The position numbers were made by a program, and so were the translations under genes. The notes beneath the pieces are model-generated. The model ran no database searches, had not been told where the DNA came from, and worked only from the letters and a program-made list of their open reading frames with translations. Below, in pieces: positions 6,807 to 15,120 of a DNA stretch of 55,009 bases. This stretch comes from Campylobacterota bacterium (GTDB lineage: Bacteria; Campylobacterota; Campylobacteria; Campylobacterales; Sulfurovaceae), in contig QKDN01000033.1 in NCBI GenBank assembly GCA_003252535.1, positions 1 through 55,009 on the forward strand, written 5' to 3'. Numbering within the stretch: the first letter of the stretch is position 1; every line of letters starts with the position of its first letter.

Positions 6807-9686
6807 ATGAATACAGATACAGATAGTGAAAAAATAATAAATTTTATCGAAAAAAAATATGGTAAAGTGTGGGATGATAAAAACAAATTATTGGAAATAA
6901 CTTCCTTGGATTTATCAAGTATGAATCTGAAAGACATTTCTGTTTTAGATGAACTAAAAAATCTCGATGTTTTAAATTTGTGGAATAATGAAATTACAAA
7001 CATTGGAGTTCTAAGCAAATTAGAACATTTATCATATCTAGTGTTGGGTTCAAATAGTATTAGAGATATTTCAGCATTATATAAATTGAAAAAATTATCT
7101 CATTTGAACCTGTGGAAAAATAATATTAGAGATATATCTGCTTTAGAGAATTTAATAAATCTTGTTTCATTAGACCTGGCATACAACCAAATAAAAGATA
7201 TTTCTGTACTTAGTAGACTTAGGAAACTAACGATAATTAATTTAACATCAAATAAAATTCAAGATATTTCTTCATTAAAAGAACTCAAAAATCTTACAAG
7301 TTTATCATTATCTAATAATCAAATTGAACTTATTAAACCATTAGAAGAGTTGAATAAACTTACACTATTAGATTTAAGTGCAAATTATGTTATTAGTATT
7401 GCTCCACTTAGACAACTAAAACACATTTCTTCACTTTATTTAGGTAACAATCAAATTCATGATGTATCTGCACTTCAGGCATTAAAGACACTAAAATTTG
7501 TAAGTTTAAATAGCAATGAGCTATCAGATATTTCTTTATTAACTGATCTAACTAATATTCAGGAACTATATTTAGGTGATAATAATATCATTGATATTTC
7601 TGCATTAAAAAACTTTAATAAATTGGTTTTATTAGATTTGCATGATAACGAAATCAAGGCAATTCCAAAAGAATTGTTTCAATTTGGTATGGAGATAAAC
7701 TCTTCTAAATGGAAGTCTAATGGTATCAATATCATGAATAATCCATTAGAAAGTCCTCCGTTTGAAATTATCAATCAAGGTCATGATGCTATTAAAGCAT
7801 ATTATATTTCTTTGGATGACAACAGTAAAGAGCTGAATGAGCTTAAAATTATTTTTATTGGTGAAGGAGGTGCGGGTAAGACATCATTGATTAGAAGAAT
7901 TTTAGATAATCAATTCAATAAAAATGAATCAATGACACATGGAATCAATATACGAGATAGAGATATTGCAATTCAAAACACTACAATAAAAACCCATTTT
8001 TGGGATTTTGGTGGTCAGGATATAATGCACTCTACACATCAGTTTTTTTTATCGCGTAGATCACTTTATGTACTTGTACTTGATGGCCGAAAGGAAGAGG
8101 ATAGTGAATATTGGTTAAATTTCATTAAAAGCTTTGGCGGTAATTCCCCTGTAATAATTGTTCTAAACAAGATTGATGACAATGAAAGTTTCGAGGTTAA
8201 TCGTAAATTCCTCAAAGAAAAATATCCTAATATCGTTGATTTTTATAGATTATCATGTTTGGGTAATCGTGGAGTCGACGAGTTTTATAGTGCATTAAAA
8301 CAAACTATGCTTCAGGTAGAGTTTATCCGTATGAAATGGCCAAAAAATTGGTTTGCTATAAAAAGTCATATTGAAAATCTTAGAGATAATTTCATCAATA
8401 AAACTCATTTCGAATCTATCTGTATACAAAATGGAATAGATGATGAACAAACTCAAAAAGTACTCAGTGATTATCTTGATGCTCTAGGAATAGCTATTCA
8501 TTTTAATGACTTTGAACTTAAGGATATCCATACACTTAAACCCGAGTGGGTAACTAATGGGGTCTACAGTCTTATCACTTCCCAGGAACTAAATAATCAT
8601 CATGGAGTCTTAAATAAATCTGTATTATCTAAACTTCTGGATAAAAGCATCTATCCATCTACAACACATCAATATATCATTGATCTAATGGAAAAATTTG
8701 AGTTGTGTTACAGTATCAGTAAACAAGAGGTGCTTATCCCTGCTTTGCTGGAGATAGAAGAGAAAATTTTTGATTTTGATTATACTCATGCACTTCGATT
8801 TGAACTTGAATATAACTTTTTACCTAAATCTATCATACCTGTATTTATTGTCAAAAGCCATGAAGACATCAAGGATAAACTCCGATGGCGAACGGGTGTA
8901 GTTTTAGAAGATAAAAAAACGAAATCAATAGCTGTTGTAAAAGTTGATATACGGGAAAAGCGCATATACATTTATGTTAATGGCGATCAGAAAAGAGATT
9001 TTTTTGCAGTCATACGAAAAAGATTTCATGATATCAATAGTAAATTTAATGAAATTGAAGTAATTGAATTAATTCCACTTCCAGAATATCAAAAAGAAAA
9101 AGTTGAATATTTAACCTTAATCGGCTATGAGCAAATGGGAGAAGATAAATATTTACATGGTAAAATAAAAAAGTACTTTAGTGTATCTAAGCTTCTTAAT
9201 GGCATAGAAAAACCAGAGCATAGAAGAGGTGGAGATACATATATTCTAGGCAATATAAACAAATTTACTGGAGGTAATGACATGGGAACTGGAAATATTA
9301 GTGTTGGTGGAAATGTAACCGGTGATATTACAGGTGGTGATAAAATCGATAAGAGTGTGAATGTTGGCGGTAATAATTCCGGTATCATCAATACAGGAAA
9401 CCACAATACCATCACCCAAACGATCACAACATCAAATACCGACCTCAAAGCACTTCTTGAAGCTTTCCAGACAGAAGCCAACAAAGTAGTTGAAGCTCTC
9501 CCGGAAGAGAAACAGACAGAGTTCAAAGATGATGCAGAAACCTTCATCGAAAAGGCTCAGGAGAACAAACTCGACAAATACTTCAATGTCAGCAAAGAAG
9601 GACTTCTCGAAGCAGCCAAAGCAGTGGGTGAAGTCGGTCTCGAACTTGCCAAAAAGATTCCTGAGATAGTAAAGATTTTGGGCTGA
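6807..9686 (+). CDS. LRR-ROC-COR (ROCO) GTPase with beta-repeat and helical C-terminus
   Basis: The 959-residue protein begins with about twelve 22-residue leucine-rich repeats (residues about 45-310, pattern LxxLxLxxNxIxDISxL). A Ras-of-complex GTPase follows: P-loop GEGGAGKTS at about 352-360, switch region THGIN, G3 motif DFGGQD at about 399, NKID at about 454 and a G5 SC motif. A COR-like dimerisation domain spans about 510-740. The tail carries glycine/asparagine repeats (GNISVGGNVTGDITGGDKI) at about 825-875, ending in an alpha-helical segment of about 85 residues. Catalytic GTPase residues look intact. The gene is far richer in AT than its neighbours except for its last 250 bp, which suggests transfer. 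ATG follows TAGGAG. ROCO proteins signal by GTP-controlled dimerisation; a role in phage or conflict defence is only an inference. Confidence 0.85.
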   Translation: MNTDTDSEKIINFIEKKYGKVWDDKNKLLEITSLDLSSMNLKDISVLDELKNLDVLNLWNNEITNIGVLSKLEHLSYLVLGSNSIRDISALYKLKKLSHLNLWKNNIRDISALENLINLVSLDLAYNQIKDISVLSRLRKLTIINLTSNKIQDISSLKELKNLTSLSLSNNQIELIKPLEELNKLTLLDLSANYVISIAPLRQLKHISSLYLGNNQIHDVSALQALKTLKFVSLNSNELSDISLLTDLTNIQELYLGDNNIIDISALKNFNKLVLLDLHDNEIKAIPKELFQFGMEINSSKWKSNGINIMNNPLESPPFEIINQGHDAIKAYYISLDDNSKELNELKIIFIGEGGAGKTSLIRRILDNQFNKNESMTHGINIRDRDIAIQNTTIKTHFWDFGGQDIMHSTHQFFLSRRSLYVLVLDGRKEEDSEYWLNFIKSFGGNSPVIIVLNKIDDNESFEVNRKFLKEKYPNIVDFYRLSCLGNRGVDEFYSALKQTMLQVEFIRMKWPKNWFAIKSHIENLRDNFINKTHFESICIQNGIDDEQTQKVLSDYLDALGIAIHFNDFELKDIHTLKPEWVTNGVYSLITSQELNNHHGVLNKSVLSKLLDKSIYPSTTHQYIIDLMEKFELCYSISKQEVLIPALLEIEEKIFDFDYTHALRFELEYNFLPKSIIPVFIVKSHEDIKDKLRWRTGVVLEDKKTKSIAVVKVDIREKRIYIYVNGDQKRDFFAVIRKRFHDINSKFNEIEVIELIPLPEYQKEKVEYLTLIGYEQMGEDKYLHGKIKKYFSVSKLLNGIEKPEHRRGGDTYILGNINKFTGGNDMGTGNISVGGNVTGDITGGDKIDKSVNVGGNNSGIINTGNHNTITQTITTSNTDLKALLEAFQTEANKVVEALPEEKQTEFKDDAETFIEKAQENKLDKYFNVSKEGLLEAAKAVGEVGLELAKKIPEIVKILG

Positions 9687-9694
9687 CATCCAAA

Positions 9695-9834
9695 ATTTGT
9701 AGGTTTGGCACCGCCAAACGATAGTGGTGATCCCGTATCCGGGCAGCCATACCGACCTGTGATCCATCCCGCATAAAGCATCTCAGATATCAGTAGAATT
9801 TCCCAGGGCGTTTGGCAGCGCCAAACCTACAAAT
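9695..9834. repeat. 140-bp MITE-like element behind the ROCO gene
   Basis: Two 26-bp terminal inverted repeats (9695-9720 and 9809-9834) start ATTTGTAGGTTTGGC and differ at two positions. Each arm contains its own palindrome (TTTGGC..GCCAAA). The element begins 9 bp after the ROCO stop codon and has no coding capacity. Its ends resemble the GTAGGGTGCA element at 413-499 in layout (GTAGG plus an internal palindrome), but the sequence differs. Confidence 0.75.
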
Positions 9835-9849
9835 CCCCAAAAACAAGAG

Positions 9850-9855
9850 TATAAT
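9850..9855 (+). promoter_or_regulatory. -10 box before the exported protein gene
   Basis: TATAAT lies 37 bp upstream of the start at 9893, just outside the right end of the inverted-repeat element at 9695-9834. No -35 box is evident. Confidence 0.45.
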
Positions 9856-9892
9856 TACACCTATAGATCATCCCACCAAAAGGAACTCTCAC

Positions 9893-10576
9893 ATGGGAAA
9901 AAGACGAATCGGGAAAGCGTTGCTGGCATTGGCGCTGCTGTGTACCCTAGGGTATGCCGGGGCGAAGGGGAAGTACAAGGATACGGAGGATTTCGACTGG
10001 GTCGTGATCGTCAAGGATGAGCAGACGATGAAAGAGATGAACGGCATGAGATTCATCCTCGACCTGCGCGCCGTCAACACCACCGGGGATATCAACGGCC
10101 CCTACAGCGGCTCCGCGACGCTCAAAATGCTCCTCGGCAAAGACGGTGTAGACTTCAACGGACTGATCAAGAACGAAGTCCATTTCCTCCTCTCCTCCCC
10201 CGTCGCCACACTCGACAAGAAAAAGTTCCAGACCTACTTCACGGGAGACGGGAAGATGTATATGGCAGGAGGCGCCAATGTCAGGGTGACATCAGACACG
10301 GGGGAGGTCTACGAAGGGAGCAAATCGGGCGCAGGGGTGCGCGAAGTGCATGTCGTCGTCGATGGGACGCAGGTGGAGTTCACCGTGACGATGACCCCCA
10401 ACCCGCCCCTCACCTTCCACGGCTATATGATCGGTGAAGGGAAGAAACCGCCCAAGAAAGGGACACCGAAGAAGATCAAGGATGAGGACGCCCTCGCTCC
10501 GCTCACACCTGCAGAACCTCTCGCGCCGCTCGTCCCCGAAGAGCCGCTCACACCCCTCGTCCCCACAGGGAAATAG
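9893..10576 (+). CDS. Exported protein with Pro/Leu-repeat tail, unknown function
   Basis: The 227-residue product starts with a clear signal peptide (basic MGKRRIGK, then ALLALALLCTLGYA and a cleavage site near AGA-KG). The mature part is beta-rich without a family I recognise. The last 30 residues repeat a LxPLxPxEPL pattern four times (LAPLTPAEPLAPLVPEEPL), a flexible proline-rich tail that may span the periplasm or cell wall. The start at 9893 is preferred to an in-frame ATG at 9812, since AAAGGA precedes it and the signal sequence begins there. It converges with the DUF6765-like gene, leaving 6 bp between the stops. Confidence 0.65.
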   Translation: MGKRRIGKALLALALLCTLGYAGAKGKYKDTEDFDWVVIVKDEQTMKEMNGMRFILDLRAVNTTGDINGPYSGSATLKMLLGKDGVDFNGLIKNEVHFLLSSPVATLDKKKFQTYFTGDGKMYMAGGANVRVTSDTGEVYEGSKSGAGVREVHVVVDGTQVEFTVTMTPNPPLTFHGYMIGEGKKPPKKGTPKKIKDEDALAPLTPAEPLAPLVPEEPLTPLVPTGK

Positions 10577-10582
10577 CGTACC

Positions 10583-11638
10583 CTACTCCATATCCCTCCT
10601 GATATGCGCGAGGACGAAATCCCTCTGGGCGAGCGCTTCGAGCTGGAAGTAGTACCATTTGTTGTCGTCGTTGTATTCGTAGGTGACCGACACATCGTCA
10701 TCGTAGCGGGTCATCGCCTCCCTCTCCCAGCTCATATCGTCGTAGCGGAGAGCTGCGGCATGCTGCGGGAAAACCTTGCGGAACTCGGCTATCTTCTGCT
10801 CCAGGCTCAACGTATCGAGACTGAAACACCGCTCAAGGGCTGGACGCAGTCCGCTCCACCTGTCAGCTGCCCCACTGATACCGCGCAGCAAGATGTAGAT
10901 ATGCTCCGCCGCATCGAGGAAGATACGGGTATTGTCCCGCACCTCCTTCACCTCCACGCGGCTCTGCGGGTCGCGGTAGCGGAGCGTCCACTCGAGATTG
11001 CTCTTGTCTGGGAGGAAGAGCGCCTGCGTGTGCCCTATCATCGTCCCCCGAAGCGCGTCGAAACCCCTCTGGACGAACTCGTCGAGCACCTTTTCGAAGA
11101 TACCCGGCTGGCACTCGTAGGAGACATCGTTGTCGAATCCCGACCTGCGTCCCGAAAAGCTCTCGTGCGCCCAGGTGTCGGCGTAGGTGTGGAGGGCGAT
11201 CCCCAGCTTGATGAGCTTGCGCTCACGCTGATCGCGTGTACGGGTCTCCCCGAGCTCCCGGACCGCCTGCGTGATCAAAGCATTGGCAAAGGGTGAATTG
11301 CGCCTGGTACTGTAACAGTAGGGACCTGTACCCGGATAGAGCTTCTCGGGGAGGAAGTGGAACGGGATATATATCTCCCGCTGGGTCTTGTGGAGCAGCA
11401 CGGCGGCCAGCCCGAGACCTCTGCACACTGTGGCGACACGCCTGATCCTGCCGCGGGAGATGAGGGGCGAGAGGAGCGCTTTGAGCTCAGATGGGAGCGA
11501 GGTGACCTTGATATAGGAGTAGTCCGAGCAGTCGTCGACATACTGCGAGGCATAGGCCAGCAGCTCTGCCTCCTTCTCGTCGAACCCCGACTCGAGCGCG
11601 ATCACCTTGAGCGCATAGTAGTGAAAATCGGTCTGCAT
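10583..11638 (-). CDS. DUF6765-like protein with conserved His/Asp cluster
   Basis: The 351-residue protein begins MQTDFHYYALKVIA, the typical opening of DUF6765 proteins. Its key central segment is ALHTYADTWAHESFSG at about residues 165-180, where the histidines and aspartate are spaced like metal ligands in zinc-dependent phospholipase C/nuclease folds; the histidine of DFHYY near the N-terminus would complete such a site. No signal peptide is seen, so a cytoplasmic metal-dependent hydrolase is plausible but unproven. ATG at 11638 has GGGAGG before it and is chosen over an upstream start at 11710 that lies inside the promoter. It converges with the exported protein gene. Confidence 0.55.
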   Translation of the reverse strand: MQTDFHYYALKVIALESGFDEKEAELLAYASQYVDDCSDYSYIKVTSLPSELKALLSPLISRGRIRRVATVCRGLGLAAVLLHKTQREIYIPFHFLPEKLYPGTGPYCYSTRRNSPFANALITQAVRELGETRTRDQRERKLIKLGIALHTYADTWAHESFSGRRSGFDNDVSYECQPGIFEKVLDEFVQRGFDALRGTMIGHTQALFLPDKSNLEWTLRYRDPQSRVEVKEVRDNTRIFLDAAEHIYILLRGISGAADRWSGLRPALERCFSLDTLSLEQKIAEFRKVFPQHAAALRYDDMSWEREAMTRYDDDVSVTYEYNDDNKWYYFQLEALAQRDFVLAHIRRDME

Positions 11639-11709
11639 AACGCCTCCCTCGATCATATCGGACTTTTGGACTCCCCGGAAAAGGGATATGCAAGAAGTCA
11701 CTTCCGACA

Positions 11710-11715
11710 ATTATA
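11710..11715 (-). promoter_or_regulatory. -10 box for the DUF6765-like gene
   Basis: On the minus strand TATAAT lies about 72 bp upstream of the start at 11638. A TTGACA lies 9 bp before it, too close for a normal -35/-10 pair. Confidence 0.4.
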
Positions 11716-11790
11716 CACTATCGCTGTCAAATATGGAACAACCATATACCAACTGCCATCAAATCCCTATCAAAGTTGTCAAAAATGTCC

Positions 11791-11796
11791 TATAAT
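11791..11796 (+). promoter_or_regulatory. -10 box for the SDR-lipocalin operon
   Basis: TATAAT on the plus strand with TTGTCA 9 bp upstream, mirroring the minus-strand arrangement at 11710. The transcript would pass through the hairpin element at 11824-11910 before reaching the start at 11959. Confidence 0.4.
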
Positions 11797-11823
11797 ATAC
11801 CAAGAAAGTACCTCAAAAACCAG

Positions 11824-11910
11824 TTCCAAAAGTGAGTGTTCCTGCGCCATGCGAACGCAAGCGCCCATTACATGGGTTGAGCGCATGGCTTGTCACACTC
11901 ACTTTTGGAA
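11824..11910. repeat. 87-bp nested hairpin element in the SDR leader
   Basis: The outer arms are perfect 16-bp inverted repeats (TTCCAAAAGTGAGTGT at 11824-11839 and its complement at 11895-11910). Inside are a second inverted pair, GCCATGCG..CGCATGGC, and a third small hairpin, CCCAT-TAC-ATGGG. The whole segment can fold into one long cruciform or RNA hairpin. It could be a short mobile repeat or a leader structure of the SDR-lipocalin transcript. Confidence 0.7.
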
Positions 11911-11958
11911 TATAGTATGATTTTTGGGGTATCTCCAAAAAGTCTCAAAGGAGATGCC

Positions 11959-13401
11959 ATGAAAGTATTGCTCACAGGCGCCAACGGATATATCGGCAGA
12001 AGGCTCAAGCAGAGACTCCTCGGGGAGGAGCTCTCGCTGCGCCTGCTCGTGCGCGACCCCCGGAGCCTCAGCAGCGGGATCGACTCCCGGGCGGAGGTGG
12101 TGCAGGGAGATACCTTCAACAGGGATTCCCTCCGCAGGGCTCTCGAGGGTGTCGATGTCGCCTACTACCTCATCCACTCCCTCCAGTCCCCCGACTACAA
12201 GGAGCTCGACCGCCAGAGCGCCCAAAACTTCCTCGAAGCGGCCATAGAGTGCGGCGTGAAGAGGATCGTATACCTCGGCGGCCTCGGGGTCAAGGAGCAC
12301 GCGAGCGAGCACCTCAAAAGCCGCATCGAGACCGGGGAGATACTCTCGGGCAGACCCGACGCGATAGAGACGGTATGGATACGCGCCGGGGTGATCATCG
12401 GCTCGGGGAGTGCGAGCTTCGAGATCATCCGCCACCTCACCGAAAAGCTCCCCATGATGGTCACACCCAGATGGGTTGCCACCCTCGCCCAGCCTATCGG
12501 CGTCGATGATGTGATCTCCTACCTTGCCCGTGCCAGGGATATCCGCTGCGACGGCAACCTCATCGTCGATATCGGCAGCGAACAGATGACCTACAAGGAG
12601 ATGATGCTCGGCTGCGCCCATGCCCTCGGACTCAGGAGGTGGATCGTCCCCCTCCCCGTCCTCACCATCGGTCTCTCCTCCTACTGGCTCAATATCTTCA
12701 CCCCAGTCCCCTACAATGTCGCCAGATCGCTCATCGAGGGGCTCTCCTCTGAGGTGGTGGTGCAAAACGACAATGCCCGAAAATACTTCCCTGATATCCA
12801 TGTCATGCCTTTCTCCGAGGCGGTCGAAAGGGCGATATCTGAAATGGAAAATAACCAGGTCTACAGCCGCTGGAGCGACGCGGGAGGGAGCGCGGTCGAT
12901 CTCTGGGAGACCAACCACCGCCGCGACCCCTCATCGGCGATCCTCCTCGACCGCCAGAGCATCCCTCTGGGTGATGTGTCGGAGAAGAGCCTCTATGACA
13001 CCTTCTGCTCCATCGGCGGCCGGGAGGGGTGGTTCGGCTACGAACTCCTCTGGGAGATACGCGGCGCTATCGACAAGCTCCTCGGGGGCGCCGGGCTCAA
13101 CAGGGGGCGCAGAGACCCCCGCAGTCTCAGGATTGGCGAGAGCGTGGACTTCTGGAGGGTGGAAGACCTCGTGGAGAACCAACGGCTGCTGCTGCGCGCA
13201 CAGATGAAGGTGCCGGGCAAGGCATGGCTGGAGTTCCGGATACAGGGCGGCGAGTTCATCCAGACCGCCTATTTCCACCCCCGCGGCGTATGGGGAAGGC
13301 TCTACTGGTATCTGCTCACCCCCCTCCACTACCTGGTCTTCGGCAATATGATCCGCACGATCTACGAGAGAGCAAAGAACACAAACGGAGAAAAGAGATG
13401 A
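11959..13401 (+). CDS. NAD(P)-binding SDR with DUF2867 domain
   Basis: The 480-residue protein has an N-terminal extended/atypical SDR Rossmann fold (TGANGYIGRRL at residues 6-16, VYLGGLG strand at about 100, PRW region at about 170). A C-terminal DUF2867-type domain covers about residues 320-475 (SIGGREGWFGYELLWEIRG, PRSLRIGESVDFWRVE, FHPRGVWGRLYW). Family members are usually annotated as nucleoside-diphosphate-sugar epimerase-like oxidoreductases of unknown substrate. The start at 11959 has AAAGGAGAT in front. Its stop overlaps the start of the lipocalin gene (ATGA), so the two are translationally coupled and may act on the same lipid or membrane-related substrate. Confidence 0.75.
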   Translation: MKVLLTGANGYIGRRLKQRLLGEELSLRLLVRDPRSLSSGIDSRAEVVQGDTFNRDSLRRALEGVDVAYYLIHSLQSPDYKELDRQSAQNFLEAAIECGVKRIVYLGGLGVKEHASEHLKSRIETGEILSGRPDAIETVWIRAGVIIGSGSASFEIIRHLTEKLPMMVTPRWVATLAQPIGVDDVISYLARARDIRCDGNLIVDIGSEQMTYKEMMLGCAHALGLRRWIVPLPVLTIGLSSYWLNIFTPVPYNVARSLIEGLSSEVVVQNDNARKYFPDIHVMPFSEAVERAISEMENNQVYSRWSDAGGSAVDLWETNHRRDPSSAILLDRQSIPLGDVSEKSLYDTFCSIGGREGWFGYELLWEIRGAIDKLLGGAGLNRGRRDPRSLRIGESVDFWRVEDLVENQRLLLRAQMKVPGKAWLEFRIQGGEFIQTAYFHPRGVWGRLYWYLLTPLHYLVFGNMIRTIYERAKNTNGEKR

Positions 13402-13910
13402 AAAAACTGCTCGCGATACTCGCTGCATTGGCAGCGCTGCTCGGCGGCTGTGTCGAACAGCCCGAAGGGATCAAGCCCGTAGAGGACTTCGATGCCCAAA
13501 GATACCTGGGGAAATGGTACGAGATAGCCAGACTCGACCACTCCTTCGAGAGGGGTCTGGAACAGATCACCGCGACCTACTCCCTGAGGGATGACGGCGG
13601 CATCAGGGTGATCAACAGGGGCTACAGCCTCTCTGAGCAGAAGTTCACCCAGGCCGAGGGGAAAGCCTACTTCGTACAGGGGAAAGAGAAAGGATTTCTG
13701 AAAGTATCGTTCTTCGGCCCTTTTTACGGCTCCTACATCGTCATCGATACCGACTATGAGAGCTATACGATGATCAGCGGGCCTGACCGCTCCTACTTCT
13801 GGATACTCTCACGCACTCCGAAGATGGATCGCCAGCTACTCGACAGACTTGTCGCCAGAGCCAAAACCCTGGGATTCGAGACCGACAGTCTCATCTATGT
13901 CAGGCAGTAG
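13398..13910 (+). CDS. blc: Bacterial lipocalin (outer-membrane lipoprotein Blc-like)
   Basis: A 170-residue lipoprotein with a signal peptide ending in the lipobox LGGC (Cys about 17). The mature part shows lipocalin motifs: the YLGKWYEIARLDHSFERG segment (GxW motif), ATYSLRDDG, the central YGSYIVIDTDYESYTMISGP strands and the C-terminal SRTP. The length matches Blc (about 177). Blc-type lipocalins sit at the outer membrane and bind lysophospholipids or fatty acids, often under envelope stress. It overlaps the upstream SDR by 4 bp (ATGA), which suggests coupled expression. Confidence 0.85.
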   Translation: MKKLLAILAALAALLGGCVEQPEGIKPVEDFDAQRYLGKWYEIARLDHSFERGLEQITATYSLRDDGGIRVINRGYSLSEQKFTQAEGKAYFVQGKEKGFLKVSFFGPFYGSYIVIDTDYESYTMISGPDRSYFWILSRTPKMDRQLLDRLVARAKTLGFETDSLIYVRQ

Positions 13911-13996
13911 TCCTGAATCTGATCTATAAACCGACATAATCCCACTACAAACCGCCCCGTTTTTGCTGTAAACTGCAAACAAAAACGAGGTAGAGG

Positions 13997-14935
13997 ATGA
14001 AAAAAGAACGAGCGCTGCTTCTCATGAACATGGGAGGCCCCAACAACCTCGACGAGGTCGAGCTCTTTTTGAAAAATATGTTCAACGACAGGAGGATCAT
14101 CTCCGCCCCGCAGCCTATCAGGAGCCTCATCGCCAGGCTCATCACATGGAGACGTGCAGATGAGGCTAGGAGCAACTACGCAGCGCTCGGCGGGAAGTCC
14201 CCCATCGTCGCCTACACCCAAAAGCTGGTCGAAAAGCTCGGGGAGACGATAGACGCGTCGGTGCACATGGTGATGCGCTACACTCCCCCGTTTGCCGCAG
14301 ATCACATTGCACGGCTCAGAGAGGTAGACGAGATATACGCCATCCCCCTCTATCCCCACCACTCCTCGACGACCACCCTTTCGAGCTTCGACGATCTCCA
14401 CGACACCCTCAGACGCCACGGGATCAAAGCCGAGCTCAGATATGTCGAGCACTACTACGCCGACCCTGCTTATATCACCTCTATAGTCTCACGCATCAGG
14501 GAAGCACTGGACGGCGACGATCCCGCCGGGTACGAGCTGGTGTTCTCAGCGCACGGTCTGCCGCAGAAGATCATCGACAGGGGCGACCTCTACCAGCGCC
14601 ATATCAGGTACACCCTCTTCCATGCCCGCAAAGCGCTGCTGCTCGAGGGGATACGGTTCCACCGTACCCACCTGGCGTACCAGTCGAGGCTCGGCCCGCT
14701 GGAGTGGATACGCCCCTACCTCGACGACAAGCTCAGAACCCTACGGAAGAAAAAGGTGATCATCTTCCCGATCGCATTCACGATAGACAACTCCGAGACA
14801 GAGTATGAGCTGGCGATGGAGTACAGGGAGCTGGCGGAGACTCTAGCCTTCGAAGAGTACCGGGTCGCCAGAGCCCCCAATGACCACCCCGATTTCGTCG
14901 CCTGCCTCAGAGGACTGTATGGAAAGATGCTCTGA
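13997..14935 (+). CDS. hemH: Ferrochelatase
   Basis: The 312-residue product is a typical-length HemH. It opens with the LLMNMGGP motif, and contains YTPPFAAD, the IPLYPHHSS strand, the catalytic histidine in FSAHGLPQK (about residues 183-190), and FTIDNSETEYEL at about 263-275 carrying the conserved metal-channel glutamates. HemH inserts Fe2+ into protoporphyrin IX in the last step of protoheme synthesis, peripheral to the inner membrane. ATG at 13997 follows CGAGG. The gene is transcribed alone: 86 bp separate it from blc and 185 bp from the cyclase gene downstream. Confidence 0.9.
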   Translation: MKKERALLLMNMGGPNNLDEVELFLKNMFNDRRIISAPQPIRSLIARLITWRRADEARSNYAALGGKSPIVAYTQKLVEKLGETIDASVHMVMRYTPPFAADHIARLREVDEIYAIPLYPHHSSTTTLSSFDDLHDTLRRHGIKAELRYVEHYYADPAYITSIVSRIREALDGDDPAGYELVFSAHGLPQKIIDRGDLYQRHIRYTLFHARKALLLEGIRFHRTHLAYQSRLGPLEWIRPYLDDKLRTLRKKKVIIFPIAFTIDNSETEYELAMEYRELAETLAFEEYRVARAPNDHPDFVACLRGLYGKML

Positions 14936-15120
14936 TCTTGGGAAAGGGGATATCAGGATAAATTAAATCAAAAATATTTCAGTTAAATGATATATCATGG
15001 AAATATCCAAAAATTAATCAGTAAAAAGGATACAAATATGACAAAAATTGAGTATAATGAAACAAGATAATCAATAATTTTGAACATGAGAGGCAGCGGA
15101 GGGTAGCAGGAGGAGAGCAG

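Noticed and set aside
11776-11796. TTGTCA and TATAAT as a standard promoter pair
   Set aside because: The spacing is only 9 bp; the -10 box alone was kept.
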